Below, piece after piece: positions 1 to 8,444 of a stretch of 34,576 nucleotides of DNA (positions are counted from its first letter, which is position 1; the number at the start of each line of letters is the position of its first letter). Under the pieces are notes generated by a model that did no database searches, was not told the origin of the DNA, and worked only from the letters and a program-made list of their open reading frames with translations. The position numbers were made by a program, and so were the translations under genes. The stretch comes from Phenylobacterium sp. (GTDB lineage: Bacteria; Pseudomonadota; Alphaproteobacteria; Caulobacterales; Caulobacteraceae), in NCBI RefSeq assembly GCF_004799395.1, contig NZ_SSMZ01000173.1:1-34576 (forward strand), in the 5' to 3' direction.

Positions 1-448
1 CCTTCAGGCGTCGGAACACCAGCGGGCTCTGGCCAAACAGCTCGGACACCCGTTGCAGGTAGGCGAGCTCGTCGGAGGTCACCACACCGTCGGAGGCGGC
101 GATGAAGAACAGGCCGTCCACCACGTCCTCCAAGAGCTGCGGACAGGCGTGGTAGCGCTTTTGCAGCCGGCGCGCGTAGCCCTCGAACCCGCGCGTGGTC
201 TGCCGCGCCAGCTGATAGAGCCTGCGGACATTGCCCTCGCTGCCGGCGTCGGGATGGAACACTTCCGAAAAGGCTGCATATTCCGACGCCTGAGCGTCGC
301 CGTCAGCCTTGGCCAGCTTGGCGCCCAGCGCGGTCACCGCCGTCGAGAACGCGGGGTCCTCGCCGGGAAGCCCCGGAGGGCAGACGTCGCACTCGGCCTC
401 GTCGAGGTTGCGAGCGGCCAGGCCAGCTATCTTGCGCCAGAAGCTCAT
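1..448 (-). CDS. TerB/DjlA-type protein, C-terminus beyond the window
   Basis: The reading frame is open from ATG at 448 to the left edge, giving 149 visible residues, and starts MSFWRKIAGLAARNLDEAE. A helical TerB-like region follows: a segment containing LGAKLAKADGD, another around FEGYARRLQKRY, and one containing DGLFFIAASDGVVTSDEL that resembles the acidic TerB repeat. This arrangement is typical of the N-terminal half of DjlA/DjiA-like co-chaperones, which carry a C-terminal J domain that would lie outside the window. Nothing visible proves the J domain, so the DnaJ-type role is inferred. The gene diverges from the oxoprolinase gene with about 59 bases between the starts. The alternative is a plain TerB-family protein. 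Confidence 0.7.
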   Translation of the reverse strand, partial: MSFWRKIAGLAARNLDEAECDVCPPGLPGEDPAFSTAVTALGAKLAKADGDAQASEYAAFSEVFHPDAGSEGNVRRLYQLARQTTRGFEGYARRLQKRYHACPQLLEDVVDGLFFIAASDGVVTSDELAYLQRVSELFGQSPLVFRRLK

Positions 449-507
449 TGGGATAAGCAGCCATACGAGTGTGGCGAGCTGAAAACAATCACAGGGCGGG
501 TTAAGTT

Positions 508-3500
508 TTGGACACGTCCTGGCGCTTCTGGATCGATCGAGGCGGCACCTTCACCGACGTGATCGGCCGCGCGGCGAGCGGACCCGACGCCGGCGCCGAG
601 ATTTCGCTCAAGCTCCTGAGCGCCTCGCCGGCCTATCCCGACGCCGCCGTGGAAGCCATGCGCCGCATATTGGGCGCCGCGCCCGGCGCGCCCTTCCCTG
701 CGGCGCGCGTGGAATCCATCAAGATGGGCACCACCGTCGCCACCAACGCGCTCTTGGAACGCGCCGGCGCCAAGACGCTGTTCGTCACCACGCAGGGCTT
801 CGCCGACAGCGTGTTGATCGGCGACCAGGCGCGCCCCGACCTCTTCGCGCTCACGATCCAGCGCCCGCCGCCGCTCTATTCCGGCGTCATCGAGGCCGAC
901 GAGCGGCTGGACGCCCACGGCGGCGTGGTTCGGGCCCTCGACGCCGCTTCGCTCACCAAGAAGCTTAGATCCGCGCTCGTCCAAGGCTACGCCTCCGTCG
1001 CCATCGCCTTCCTGCACGCCGACCTGAACCCCACCCACGAGCGGGCGGCCGGCGAGATTGCGAAAGCTCTCGGCTTCCCATTCGTTGCGATGAGCCATGA
1101 GGTTTCGCCCCTGCCGCGGTTTATTCCGCGCGCCGAGACCACCATCGCCGACGCCTACCTGACGCCCATCCTGCAGGACTATGTCCGCCGCGTGGCCGAT
1201 GCGGTCGCGGGCGCGCCCCTCTACTTCATGACCTCGGCCGGCGGCCTGGTCCGCGCCGAAGCCTTCCGCGGCAAGGACGCGGTGGTGTCCGGTCCGGCCG
1301 GCGGCGTGGTTGGGGTCGCCCGCACAGCGGCCCAGGCGCAGGCGCGCGCCGTGCTCGGCTTCGACATGGGCGGCACCTCCACAGACGTCTGCCGCTACGC
1401 CGGCCACCTCGAACGCCGTGACACCGCCCAGGTGGCCGGCGCCAAGATCCGCTCCCCCATGCTCGACGTGGAGACCGTGGCCGCCGGCGGCGGCTCGATC
1501 CTGACCTTCGACGGCATGCGCGCCCGCGCAGGTCCAGCCAGCGCCGGCGCCGATCCCGGCCCGGCGGCCTACGGACGCGGCGGCCCGGCCACGGTCACTG
1601 ACGCCAACCTGGTTCTGGGCCGCCTCGACCCGCGCTTCTTCCCCTCGGTGTTCGGGCCGAAGGGCGACGCCCCGCTCGACCCTGACGCCGCCCGCGCCCG
1701 CCTGGCCAAGCTTGCGGACGCCATGGGCGCCGAGAGCGTCGAGGCCGCCGCCGAGGGCTTTGTGGCCGTGGCCGTCGAGCAGATGGCCCAGGCTGTGCGC
1801 CGCATCTCCACCGAGCGGGGCTTCGACCCGCGCGACCACGCGCTCACCGCCTTCGGCGGCGCCGCCGGCCAGGTCGCCTGCCAGACCGCCGAGGCCCTTG
1901 GCGTCGAAGAGATCCTCTGCCCGAAATACGGCAGCGTGCTCTCCGCCTGGGGGATCGGCCAAGCCCAGGTCACGGCGCTGCGCCAGTCCGGGCTCGAGGT
2001 CCCGCTGAACGCCCACGGCCTGTTCGCCGCCGACCTCGTCCTCACCAAGGTTGAGGCCCAGGCCCGCGAGGCCATGGCCGACCAGGGCGCGGAAACCGGC
2101 GAGGTCCGCCGCACGATGCGCCTGCGCTACGATGGCGCCGACGCCCAGCTGCCGGTCCCCTACTGCGAGCTCCCCGAAGCCAAGGCCGCCTTCGAAGCCG
2201 CCCACCATCGCCTGTTCGGCTTCATCGAGCCCGGGCGGACGATCCTGATCGCCGCGGTGGAGGCGGAGGCTCAAACCCCTTCTCCCTCGGGAGAAGGTGT
2301 CGGCCGACGGCTGACGGATGAGGGCGCACCCTCCGCCCTCGGCGAAACCCCTCATCCGACCCGCCCTGCGGGCCACCTTCTCCCGAAGGAGAAGGGCGCG
2401 GTGAAGATGTTCGCCCACGGCGCCTGGCACGACGCGCCGGTGATCGCCGCCGACGCCTTCACCACCCTTGACGGCCCCGCCCTCATCGTCCGCGCCGACA
2501 CCCAGATCGCCGTCACCCCCGGCTGGCGCGCCACCGCCCACGCCGGCGGCTTGATCACCCTCGCCCGCACCGGCGTCGCGCGCAGCCACGCCATCGCCCT
2601 CGACAAGCCCGATCCGGTGACCCTGGAGCTGTTCAACCGCCGATTCATGGGCGTGGCCGAGGCCATGGGCGCGGCGCTGGAGCGCACGGCCCACTCGGTG
2701 AACATCAAGGAGCGGCTCGACTTCTCCTGCGCCCTGTTCGACGCCGACGGCGGTCTGGTGGCCAACGCGCCCCACATGCCGGTGCACCTGGGGAGCATGG
2801 GCGCCAGCGTGCGCGCCGTGCGCGACCGCCACCCGACCTTGCATCCCGGCGAGGCCTTCGCGCTGAACAACCCCTACGCCGGCGGCACCCACCTGCCGGA
2901 CATCACCGTGGTGATGCCGGTGTTCATGGACGGCGGCGAGCAGCCGTCGTTCTACGTCGCCGCCCGTGGCCACCACGCCGACATCGGCGGCGTGCAACCG
3001 GGCTCCATGCCGCCGTTCTCGAAGACCATCGACGAGGAGGGCGTCATGCTGGACGCCGTGCCGATCATGGTCGAGGGCCGTTTCCTGGACGCGGAGACCC
3101 GCGCGGTTCTGCTCTCGGGCCGCTGGCCCGCCCGCAATCCCGACACCAACCTGGCCGACCTCAAGGCCCAGATCGCCGCCTGCCAGGCCGGCGCCGGCGC
3201 CGTCTCGGAGATGATCCGCACCTATGGCGCCCAGGCCGTCGCCCGCTACATGACCTTCGTGCAGCGCAACGCCGCCGCCGCGGTGCGACGCGCGGTCGGA
3301 AAGCTTTCGGACGGCTTCGCGCGCGTGCCCGTGGACGGGGGGGGCGAGATCGTGGTCACGACCACCGTCAACGCGGCGGCCGGCGAGGCGACCCTCGACT
3401 TCAGCGCCTCCGCCGACCAGGTCCCCACCAACTTCAACGGCCCCTCGGCCATCGTCGACGCCGCGGCGCTCTACGTCTTCCGCACCCTGGTGGACGACGA

Positions 3501-4155
3501 CATCCCGCTGAATTCCGGCTGCCTGGAGCCGCTGAACATCCTGACCCGGCCGGGCTCGATGCTCGACCCGCGTCCGCCCGCCGCCGTGGTGGCCGGCAAT
3601 GTCGAGACCAGCCAGCACGTCGTCGACGCCCTCTATGCGGCGCTGGGCGTCATGGCCAATTCGCTGGGCACCATGAGCAACTTCACCTTCGGCGACGACA
3701 CCCGCCAGTATTACGAGACCATCTGCGGCGGCTCCGGCGCGACCGCGCATGCCCCCGGGGCCAGCGCCGTCCACACCCACATGACCAATTCGCGGCTCAC
3801 GGACCCCGAGATCCTGGAGCGTCGCTTCCCGGTGCGGGTCGAGAGCTTCGGCGTGCGCCACGGCTCCGGCGGCGCAGGCGCGCAGCGTGGCGGCGACGGC
3901 TCGGTGCGGCGCATCCGCTTCCTGGCGGCCATGGAGGCGGCCCTGCTCTCGTCCCGCCGCGAGCATGCGCCGCAGGGGCTGAAGGGCGGCGGCCCCGCCT
4001 TGCCGGGCGCTCAGCGTTTGATCGCCGCCTCTGGGACCGTTACAGACCTACCCGGCTGTTTCGCCATCGAGGTCGCTGTCGGCGACATCATCGAGATCGA
4101 GACCCCCGGCGGCGGCGGCTTCGGTCCCCCTGGCGCCGACACGGCCCGAAAATAG
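508..4155 (+). CDS. 5-oxoprolinase / hydantoinase A-B fusion protein
   Basis: A 1215-residue cytoplasmic enzyme of the ATP-dependent 5-oxoprolinase family, which opens cyclic amides such as 5-oxoproline to the amino acid. The N-terminal hydantoinase A half shows DRGGTFTDV near residue 11, MGTTVATNALLERAG near 73 and the nucleotide-binding GFDMGGTSTDV near 285. The hydantoinase B half begins near residue 710 and shows NIKERLDFSCALFD, NNPYAGGTHLPDITVV and RGHHADIGG, ending in ETPGGGGFG. The length matches full fused oxoprolinases. The start is TTG: an in-frame TAA lies at 502-504 and no ATG or GTG precedes the N-terminal motif. Residues about 590-630 are encoded by a palindromic repeat and are unlike the rest of the protein. 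The true substrate could be another hydantoin or lactam. Confidence 0.93.
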   Translation: MDTSWRFWIDRGGTFTDVIGRAASGPDAGAEISLKLLSASPAYPDAAVEAMRRILGAAPGAPFPAARVESIKMGTTVATNALLERAGAKTLFVTTQGFADSVLIGDQARPDLFALTIQRPPPLYSGVIEADERLDAHGGVVRALDAASLTKKLRSALVQGYASVAIAFLHADLNPTHERAAGEIAKALGFPFVAMSHEVSPLPRFIPRAETTIADAYLTPILQDYVRRVADAVAGAPLYFMTSAGGLVRAEAFRGKDAVVSGPAGGVVGVARTAAQAQARAVLGFDMGGTSTDVCRYAGHLERRDTAQVAGAKIRSPMLDVETVAAGGGSILTFDGMRARAGPASAGADPGPAAYGRGGPATVTDANLVLGRLDPRFFPSVFGPKGDAPLDPDAARARLAKLADAMGAESVEAAAEGFVAVAVEQMAQAVRRISTERGFDPRDHALTAFGGAAGQVACQTAEALGVEEILCPKYGSVLSAWGIGQAQVTALRQSGLEVPLNAHGLFAADLVLTKVEAQAREAMADQGAETGEVRRTMRLRYDGADAQLPVPYCELPEAKAAFEAAHHRLFGFIEPGRTILIAAVEAEAQTPSPSGEGVGRRLTDEGAPSALGETPHPTRPAGHLLPKEKGAVKMFAHGAWHDAPVIAADAFTTLDGPALIVRADTQIAVTPGWRATAHAGGLITLARTGVARSHAIALDKPDPVTLELFNRRFMGVAEAMGAALERTAHSVNIKERLDFSCALFDADGGLVANAPHMPVHLGSMGASVRAVRDRHPTLHPGEAFALNNPYAGGTHLPDITVVMPVFMDGGEQPSFYVAARGHHADIGGVQPGSMPPFSKTIDEEGVMLDAVPIMVEGRFLDAETRAVLLSGRWPARNPDTNLADLKAQIAACQAGAGAVSEMIRTYGAQAVARYMTFVQRNAAAAVRRAVGKLSDGFARVPVDGGGEIVVTTTVNAAAGEATLDFSASADQVPTNFNGPSAIVDAAALYVFRTLVDDDIPLNSGCLEPLNILTRPGSMLDPRPPAAVVAGNVETSQHVVDALYAALGVMANSLGTMSNFTFGDDTRQYYETICGGSGATAHAPGASAVHTHMTNSRLTDPEILERRFPVRVESFGVRHGSGGAGAQRGGDGSVRRIRFLAAMEAALLSSRREHAPQGLKGGGPALPGAQRLIAASGTVTDLPGCFAIEVAVGDIIEIETPGGGGFGPPGADTARK
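2276..2396. repeat. Long imperfect palindromic repeat inside the oxoprolinase gene
   Basis: Two arms of about 49 bases, 2276-2324 and 2348-2396, are inverted copies of each other with scattered mismatches. Each arm contains its own shorter hairpin: CCTTCTCC...GGAGAAGG and its mirror. The element resembles the dispersed intergenic palindromes (REP/BIME type) common in GC-rich proteobacteria, yet it sits inside an open frame and adds about 41 codons without a stop. It falls in the linker of the hydantoinase A C-terminal region, just before VKMFAHGAWHDAPV. Confidence 0.85.
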
Positions 4156-4183
4156 TTGGAATCAACAGGGTATCCCCGCGTCC

Positions 4184-4879
4184 ATGCCTGCTCCCATCGC
4201 CCTCGCCCTCGTCCTCTTCCTGCAGGGCCAGCCTGCCGCCGAGGCCGCAGCGCCCCCGCCGGCCGAGGCCGCCGCACCGCCCGCTGACGCAGCAACGCCG
4301 CCAGAGGATCGCCTCCCGGCCGGGGCGCCCCGCGACGACTATCAGTTCGTGGGCTGGTGCTATGGCCTGTTGCGCGGCTACCTCGACCTGCACGACCGGG
4401 TCATGCCCGAGGTCACCCGCATCGAGAGCACCTACCGTCCGCCGGACCGCAAGCTCTCCGACGATCTCAAGGTCTACGCCGATATGCAGAAGGAGGGGCA
4501 GGCGCAGCTGAAGCTCTTCCGCGCCGCCCTGACCGCCGCCGAAAAGGCCAGCCTCAAGCCGATCAACACCGTCGGCGCCGCCGCCGTCAGCAAGGGCGCC
4601 GACGTCTGGAACGTGACCCCCGACGTCACCCCCGCGCGCCTGGCCCAGGAGTGGATGAGCTGGGCCCTGCCAGCCCGCTGCGAGACCGTCGCCAAGTCGC
4701 TGAAGGCCAACGCCACCCTGATGGGCGGCGCCTTCAAGGTGAACGACGAGCCCGCCGCCCCGCCGCCCGCCGCCGAAGCCGCGCCCGCGCCCGACGCGCC
4801 GGCGGCGGATACCCCGAAGGACCCGGTCAGCGTGCTGCTCGCTCCGCCCGCCGCCCCGGCGCCGCCCTCGCCGAACTAA
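4184..4879 (+). CDS. Exported Ala/Pro-rich protein of unknown function
   Basis: 231 residues that I cannot assign to a named family. The N-terminus (MPAPIALALVLFLQG) is a short hydrophobic stretch that could be a signal peptide. A low-complexity Ala/Pro linker follows to about residue 50, then a compact region at about 50-190 with two cysteines (GWCYGLLRGYLDLHD and LPARCETVAKSL) that might pair in the periplasm. Another Ala/Pro-rich tail closes the protein. The domain between two disordered arms suggests a periplasmic or envelope-tethered protein. It begins 28 bases after the oxoprolinase stop and could be co-transcribed, although no functional link is apparent. Confidence 0.75.
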   Translation: MPAPIALALVLFLQGQPAAEAAAPPPAEAAAPPADAATPPEDRLPAGAPRDDYQFVGWCYGLLRGYLDLHDRVMPEVTRIESTYRPPDRKLSDDLKVYADMQKEGQAQLKLFRAALTAAEKASLKPINTVGAAAVSKGADVWNVTPDVTPARLAQEWMSWALPARCETVAKSLKANATLMGGAFKVNDEPAAPPPAAEAAPAPDAPAADTPKDPVSVLLAPPAAPAPPSPN

Positions 4880-4970
4880 CACCTCGTCCACAGATCCCGG
4901 CGAGCGCGGTGCCCAGGGCCATCGCGCTCAGGTCCCGAGACGGATGAGGCGCGGGGTGGACTTCGCGGCC

Positions 4971-5450
4971 TCACGGGACATTGGAACGGGGGCTGGCGGC
5001 CGCGGCCGCCTCGAAGTCGACGATCGCGGTGGAAAACCGCCGGAGAAGGTCGAGCAGCGTGGCCCTCTCCTCCGGCGTCCAATCGCCAAGGCGCTTGTCC
5101 GTGAACCTGCGCCGCGCGTCGGCGAATCGACCCAGCATCGCCCAGCCGTTCGGCGAGGGTTCAAGCAGCCTGACGCGCTGGTCGCCCTTCGCGGTCTGCC
5201 TCTGCACCAGACCCAATGCCTCGAGCTTGGCCGACTGGCGACTGACCGTGGAGTGATTGCGGCCAACAAGGCTCGCCAGCTCGACCACGCTGATCGGATG
5301 AAGAAGTCCGATCCTGGTCAGCAATGGGAACAGCGCCCGGTCCAGTTTCACGCCGGCGCGCGCCAGGAAGGCCTGGTCGAGATCGGGACGGTTCATGTAG
5401 CCGTTGATCTGCAGCAGAACGGCGTGGATATCGTCTGACCAATCACCCAT
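4971..5450 (-). CDS. MarR-family transcriptional regulator
   Basis: A 159-residue winged-helix repressor of the MarR type. The helix-turn-helix is seen in ISVVELASLVGRNHSTVSRQ, followed by a recognition-helix tail SAKLEALGLV and a wing RQTAKGDQRVRLLE. A long C-terminal dimerisation helix (TPEERATLLDLLRRF) follows. The ATG at 5450 is chosen because a longer frame up to 5522 would have to translate through a palindromic operator. The gene diverges from the CrtC-like operon at 5534, and two matching palindromes lie between them. It probably represses itself and that operon and is released by a small aromatic or terpenoid-like ligand, as is usual for MarR proteins. Confidence 0.9.
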   Translation of the reverse strand: MGDWSDDIHAVLLQINGYMNRPDLDQAFLARAGVKLDRALFPLLTRIGLLHPISVVELASLVGRNHSTVSRQSAKLEALGLVQRQTAKGDQRVRLLEPSPNGWAMLGRFADARRRFTDKRLGDWTPEERATLLDLLRRFSTAIVDFEAAAAASPRSNVP

Positions 5451-5452
5451 CC

Positions 5453-5465
5453 GTGCATTATGCAC
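5453..5465. promoter_or_regulatory. Candidate MarR operator 1
   Basis: GTGCATTATGCAC is a palindrome apart from its central base and lies 3 bases upstream of the marR start. Its core differs at a single position from the palindrome at 5510-5522. Binding here would block transcription of marR itself. Confidence 0.6.
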
Positions 5466-5507
5466 AAATATTATTGCCAGGCGCAATCTGTCCGGGCTAT
5501 GGATCTC

Positions 5508-5524
5508 CCGTGCATTACGCACGG
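5508..5524. promoter_or_regulatory. Candidate MarR operator 2
   Basis: CCGTGCATTACGCACGG is a 17-base near-palindrome. Its centre is 57 bases from that of operator 1, and its right end overlaps the GGAG ribosome binding site (5523-5526) of the CrtC-like gene. A repressor bound here would cover the promoter-proximal region of the catabolic operon. Confidence 0.6.
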
Positions 5525-5533
5525 AGATAGGTG

Positions 5534-6664
5534 ATGAAGCCTTCGCGTTGGATTCAGCTCGTGGGCGGTGCGGCGGGGGCGATGGCGGTGGGCTCAGCCG
5601 CCTACGCCCAGCCGGCGACGTCGGACGATCAGAAGCTCCATCTGGCCACCTCTCCCGCCGACTTCGCAGCCCTGGGCCTCGGCCAAACGGTCGCCGTGCG
5701 GGAAGACGGCCGGCGCACCCGGAGTTCCGCCGACACCTTCGAGTGGTGGTATTTCGACGGCCTGCTGGACGATGGGAGCGTCGTGGTGGTCTGGTTCGGC
5801 GACAACTGGATGTACGGATCGCACAAGCGGGCCGTGGACATCGAGCTGACCCCGCCAGGCAAGCCGACCCGCCGCGTGATGCGGACCTTCGCCGCGCCGG
5901 GGTCTTTCGCGACCGACCATGCGGACATCCAGATCGGGCCCCACAGCTTCAAGGGCGATCTCGAGACCTATTCCATCCATGTGGATCCGTCCGAGACCGG
6001 CGGCGTGGGGTGCGATCTGACGCTACGCCGGCGCGTCGCCTCCTACCGGCCCGCGACCGGCTATATCGAAGCCGGGACGCGGTACTTCGCCTGGCTCGTC
6101 GCCGTGCCGGAGGGGGCGATCACCGGAACGCTGACCGCCGACGGCGCGACCCGGCAGGTCACCGGCAGCGGCTACCACGACCACAACTGGGGCAACGTCT
6201 CGCCCGCCAAGTTGTTCGACGACTGGTGGTGGGGACGCGGCCGCAGCGGCGGACACACGATCATCGCCTCGGAAATCCACGGCAAGGCCGCGGTTGGCGG
6301 CGCGAGCATCCCGCTCTTCTTCGTCGGCGACGACACCCAGGTCGAGGTCGACGCCTTCGGATCCGACGTGACGGTGACCGAAGGCGGTCCGGTGCGCCAC
6401 CCGGACGCTCGCCATCAGCGCCCGATCGGGTCGGGCGTCTCGTTCGCGACGGCAAACGGGAGCCAGGCCGAATTCAAGATCTCCGACCACCTTCTGACCT
6501 CCGCCAACCTGCTCGCCGACGAGCCCTTCGCCGTTCGAATCGCGGCGTCGGCGATGTCGATGAAGCCTTGGTACACCCGCTTCGAAAGCCCCATCACCTT
6601 GAGCCTGCCGGGTACGTCGGCATCGGCAGGACAGGGCACGCTCGAATACTTCGAACTCAAATAG
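5534..6664 (+). CDS. CrtC/AttH-like lipocalin-fold protein, exported
   Basis: A 376-residue protein of the CrtC (carotenoid 1,2-hydratase, hydroxyneurosporene synthase) and AttH superfamily, which has a double lipocalin fold. The family hallmarks are FEWWYFDGLLDDG near residue 70 and GSGYHDHNWGN near 215, followed by a tryptophan-rich DDWWWGRGR. An N-terminal signal peptide (AAGAMAVGSAAYAQPA) suggests export to the periplasm. GGAG at 5523-5526 is better spaced for the ATG at 5534 than for the GTG at 5531. Known relatives hydrate isoprenoid double bonds or catalyse cyclisations, so a role on a hydrophobic alkene is plausible but unproven. No carotenoid genes are nearby. It leads an operon with a dehydrogenase and a crotonase. 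Confidence 0.85.
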   Translation: MKPSRWIQLVGGAAGAMAVGSAAYAQPATSDDQKLHLATSPADFAALGLGQTVAVREDGRRTRSSADTFEWWYFDGLLDDGSVVVVWFGDNWMYGSHKRAVDIELTPPGKPTRRVMRTFAAPGSFATDHADIQIGPHSFKGDLETYSIHVDPSETGGVGCDLTLRRRVASYRPATGYIEAGTRYFAWLVAVPEGAITGTLTADGATRQVTGSGYHDHNWGNVSPAKLFDDWWWGRGRSGGHTIIASEIHGKAAVGGASIPLFFVGDDTQVEVDAFGSDVTVTEGGPVRHPDARHQRPIGSGVSFATANGSQAEFKISDHLLTSANLLADEPFAVRIAASAMSMKPWYTRFESPITLSLPGTSASAGQGTLEYFELK

Positions 6665-6674
6665 GCCGCGTGAA

Positions 6675-7574
6675 ATGACAACCTCTTCCCCCGACAAGAC
6701 GTCCGTCGCCTTTCTCGGGCTGGGCAAGATGGGCCTCGCCATGGCCACGAACCTGCAGCGCGCGGGCTATCCGCTGGTGGTCTGGAACCGATCGCCCGAA
6801 AAGGCTGGGCGGTTGCTTGCGGGCGGCGCCGCATTCGCAGAATCGCCTGCCGCCGCCGCGCAGTCCGCCGACATCTTGATCTCAAGCCTGGCCGACGACG
6901 GCTCGTTGCGGGCTGTCGTGGCCGGGCCGGACGGCATCCTCGCGGGATTGCGGCCCGGCGCCACCCACATCGGCACAAGCACCGTCTCACCCAGCCTCTC
7001 GGACGAGCTCGCCGACCTGCACACCGCGGCGGGCGGCCGCTACGTCGCCGGACCCGTCGTGGGCCGCGTGCCGGCCGCCGAAGCGGCCCAGCTCGTCACC
7101 TTCGTCGCCGGCGACGCCGGGGCGATCGAGGCCGTGAGGCCTGTGATCACCACCTATGCGCCGATGATGCTGGTCGTCGGCGAACAGCAGAGCCAGGCCG
7201 CCATCGCCAAGCTGATCGCCAACTTCCTCGGCGCTTCGGGAATGGACCTGATCGGCCAGGCTCTGGCCTGGGGGGAGAAGTCCGGCCTGCCGCCGGGCCT
7301 GGTCCCGCAGATGCTGAGCGGATTCTTCGGCAACCCGGGGACCCGCGAGTATATCGACAAGATCCGCGAGCGGGATTTCGACAACGTCGGCTTCACCGCC
7401 GCCGGGGGACGCAAGGACGTCCAGCTGATGATCGACGCAGCCCGGGCGGTGCGCTTGCGGCTGTCGAGCGCCGAGGCGCTGCGCGCCAAGCTGGACGTTG
7501 TGATCGCGCGCGGCGCACAGGACCAGGACTGGAGCTGCTTCACCGAAGTGGATCGCGGTCCGACGCAAACCTAG
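6675..7574 (+). CDS. NAD(P)-dependent dehydrogenase, GLYR1/HIBADH-like
   Basis: A 299-residue cytoplasmic enzyme of the beta-hydroxyacid dehydrogenase superfamily. The Rossmann motif is VAFLGLGKMGLAMATNL near residue 12, followed by the nucleotide-specificity loop WNRSPEKA. The usual DAPVSGG substrate motif is replaced by AGPVVGRVPAAEAA, as in the GLYR1/6PGDH-like NAD(P) oxidoreductase subgroup rather than classical 3-hydroxyisobutyrate dehydrogenase. The catalytic lysine region is AAIAKLIANFLGASGMD, and a conserved GRKDVQLM lies in the C-terminal helices. It starts 10 bases after the CrtC-like gene and is followed 21 bases later by the crotonase, so it should be co-transcribed. It probably oxidises an alcohol or reduces a ketone or aldehyde of the same pathway; an imine is also possible. 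Confidence 0.88.
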   Translation: MTTSSPDKTSVAFLGLGKMGLAMATNLQRAGYPLVVWNRSPEKAGRLLAGGAAFAESPAAAAQSADILISSLADDGSLRAVVAGPDGILAGLRPGATHIGTSTVSPSLSDELADLHTAAGGRYVAGPVVGRVPAAEAAQLVTFVAGDAGAIEAVRPVITTYAPMMLVVGEQQSQAAIAKLIANFLGASGMDLIGQALAWGEKSGLPPGLVPQMLSGFFGNPGTREYIDKIRERDFDNVGFTAAGGRKDVQLMIDAARAVRLRLSSAEALRAKLDVVIARGAQDQDWSCFTEVDRGPTQT

Positions 7575-7595
7575 AGCCCCCAAGGGAGTCCAGCC

Positions 7596-8444
7596 ATGTC
7601 GCTCGTCCCATTCGTCCCGACACCGAAATTCGAGGACTACCGGGAGCAGTTCAAGGATCACTTCCGGCTGGAGCGGCGCGCCGACGGCGTCCTGCTGGCC
7701 CAGGCCCACACCCTGGGCGGCTCCGTCCAGCTCAGCGTCGAGAACCACCGCGCGCTTGGACAGCTCTTCAAGACGATTGGCGCCGATCCGCAGAACGAAC
7801 TGCTGATCCTCACCGGCTCGGGCGAGCACTTCTTGGCCGCCCTCGACCCGGAAGGGTTCGCCCTCGAGCGCGAGGACCTGCAGAACTGGGCCTATGAATA
7901 CGCCTACAAGGACGGCCGCATAAACGTCAGCGCGCTGATCAATGACCTTGAGATCCCGACCATCGGGGTGATCAACGGCCACGCCTCCCACGCCGAAATC
8001 TGCCTGATGTGCGACCTCACGCTCTGCGCCGAGGAGGCGGTGATCTTCGATCCGCACTTCAACATGGGCTCGGTTCCGGGCGACGGCATCCACAGCTGCC
8101 TGCAGGAGTTGCTGGGCGTGAAGCGGGCGGCCTACGCCCTCCTGACCGGCCAGCAGATCGATGCCGCGACCGCCCTCGACTGGGGCCTGGTCAACGAGGT
8201 GTTGCCGCGCGACCGTCTGCTCGATCGGGCCTGGAAGCTGGCCGACCACATCATGAGCCAGCCGCGGGTCACGCGGCGCCTCACCACCCAGATCATCCGG
8301 CGGCCGTGGAAGCGGCGGATCACCGACGACCTGGACGGCGGCTTCGGCATCCAGATGTTCGCCCACCTGGCCAAGAACCAGGCGATCCACGACGCCGATC
8401 ACGCCGGAGCCGCGGTCGCCGCGTCGCGGAGAGTCTTCGAGTGA
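7596..8444 (+). CDS. Crotonase-fold hydrolase resembling 6-oxocamphor hydrolase
   Basis: 282 residues of the enoyl-CoA hydratase/isomerase superfamily. Its closest remembered match is 6-oxocamphor hydrolase (CamK), which cleaves a cyclic beta-diketone by a retro-Claisen reaction without CoA. Shared features are LLILTGSGEHF near 69, the segment IPTIGVINGH, and PHFNMGSVPGDG, in which His154 and Asp163 have the same nine-residue spacing as the catalytic His145/Asp154 of the Rhodococcus enzyme. LLTGQQIDAATALDWGLVNEVL follows. The usual CoA-binding AGGG-type oxyanion pattern is replaced by HASHAEI. AGGGAG precedes the ATG. It is the last gene of the MarR-controlled operon. An ordinary CoA-dependent hydratase is less likely. 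Confidence 0.85.
   Translation: MSLVPFVPTPKFEDYREQFKDHFRLERRADGVLLAQAHTLGGSVQLSVENHRALGQLFKTIGADPQNELLILTGSGEHFLAALDPEGFALEREDLQNWAYEYAYKDGRINVSALINDLEIPTIGVINGHASHAEICLMCDLTLCAEEAVIFDPHFNMGSVPGDGIHSCLQELLGVKRAAYALLTGQQIDAATALDWGLVNEVLPRDRLLDRAWKLADHIMSQPRVTRRLTTQIIRRPWKRRITDDLDGGFGIQMFAHLAKNQAIHDADHAGAAVAASRRVFE

Noticed and set aside
445-3966. A 1173-codon open frame on the minus strand
   Set aside because: It lies antisense to the oxoprolinase gene, which has unmistakable family motifs. The antisense product is a Gly/Ala/Arg/Val/His-rich string without motifs, as expected from high-GC codon bias.
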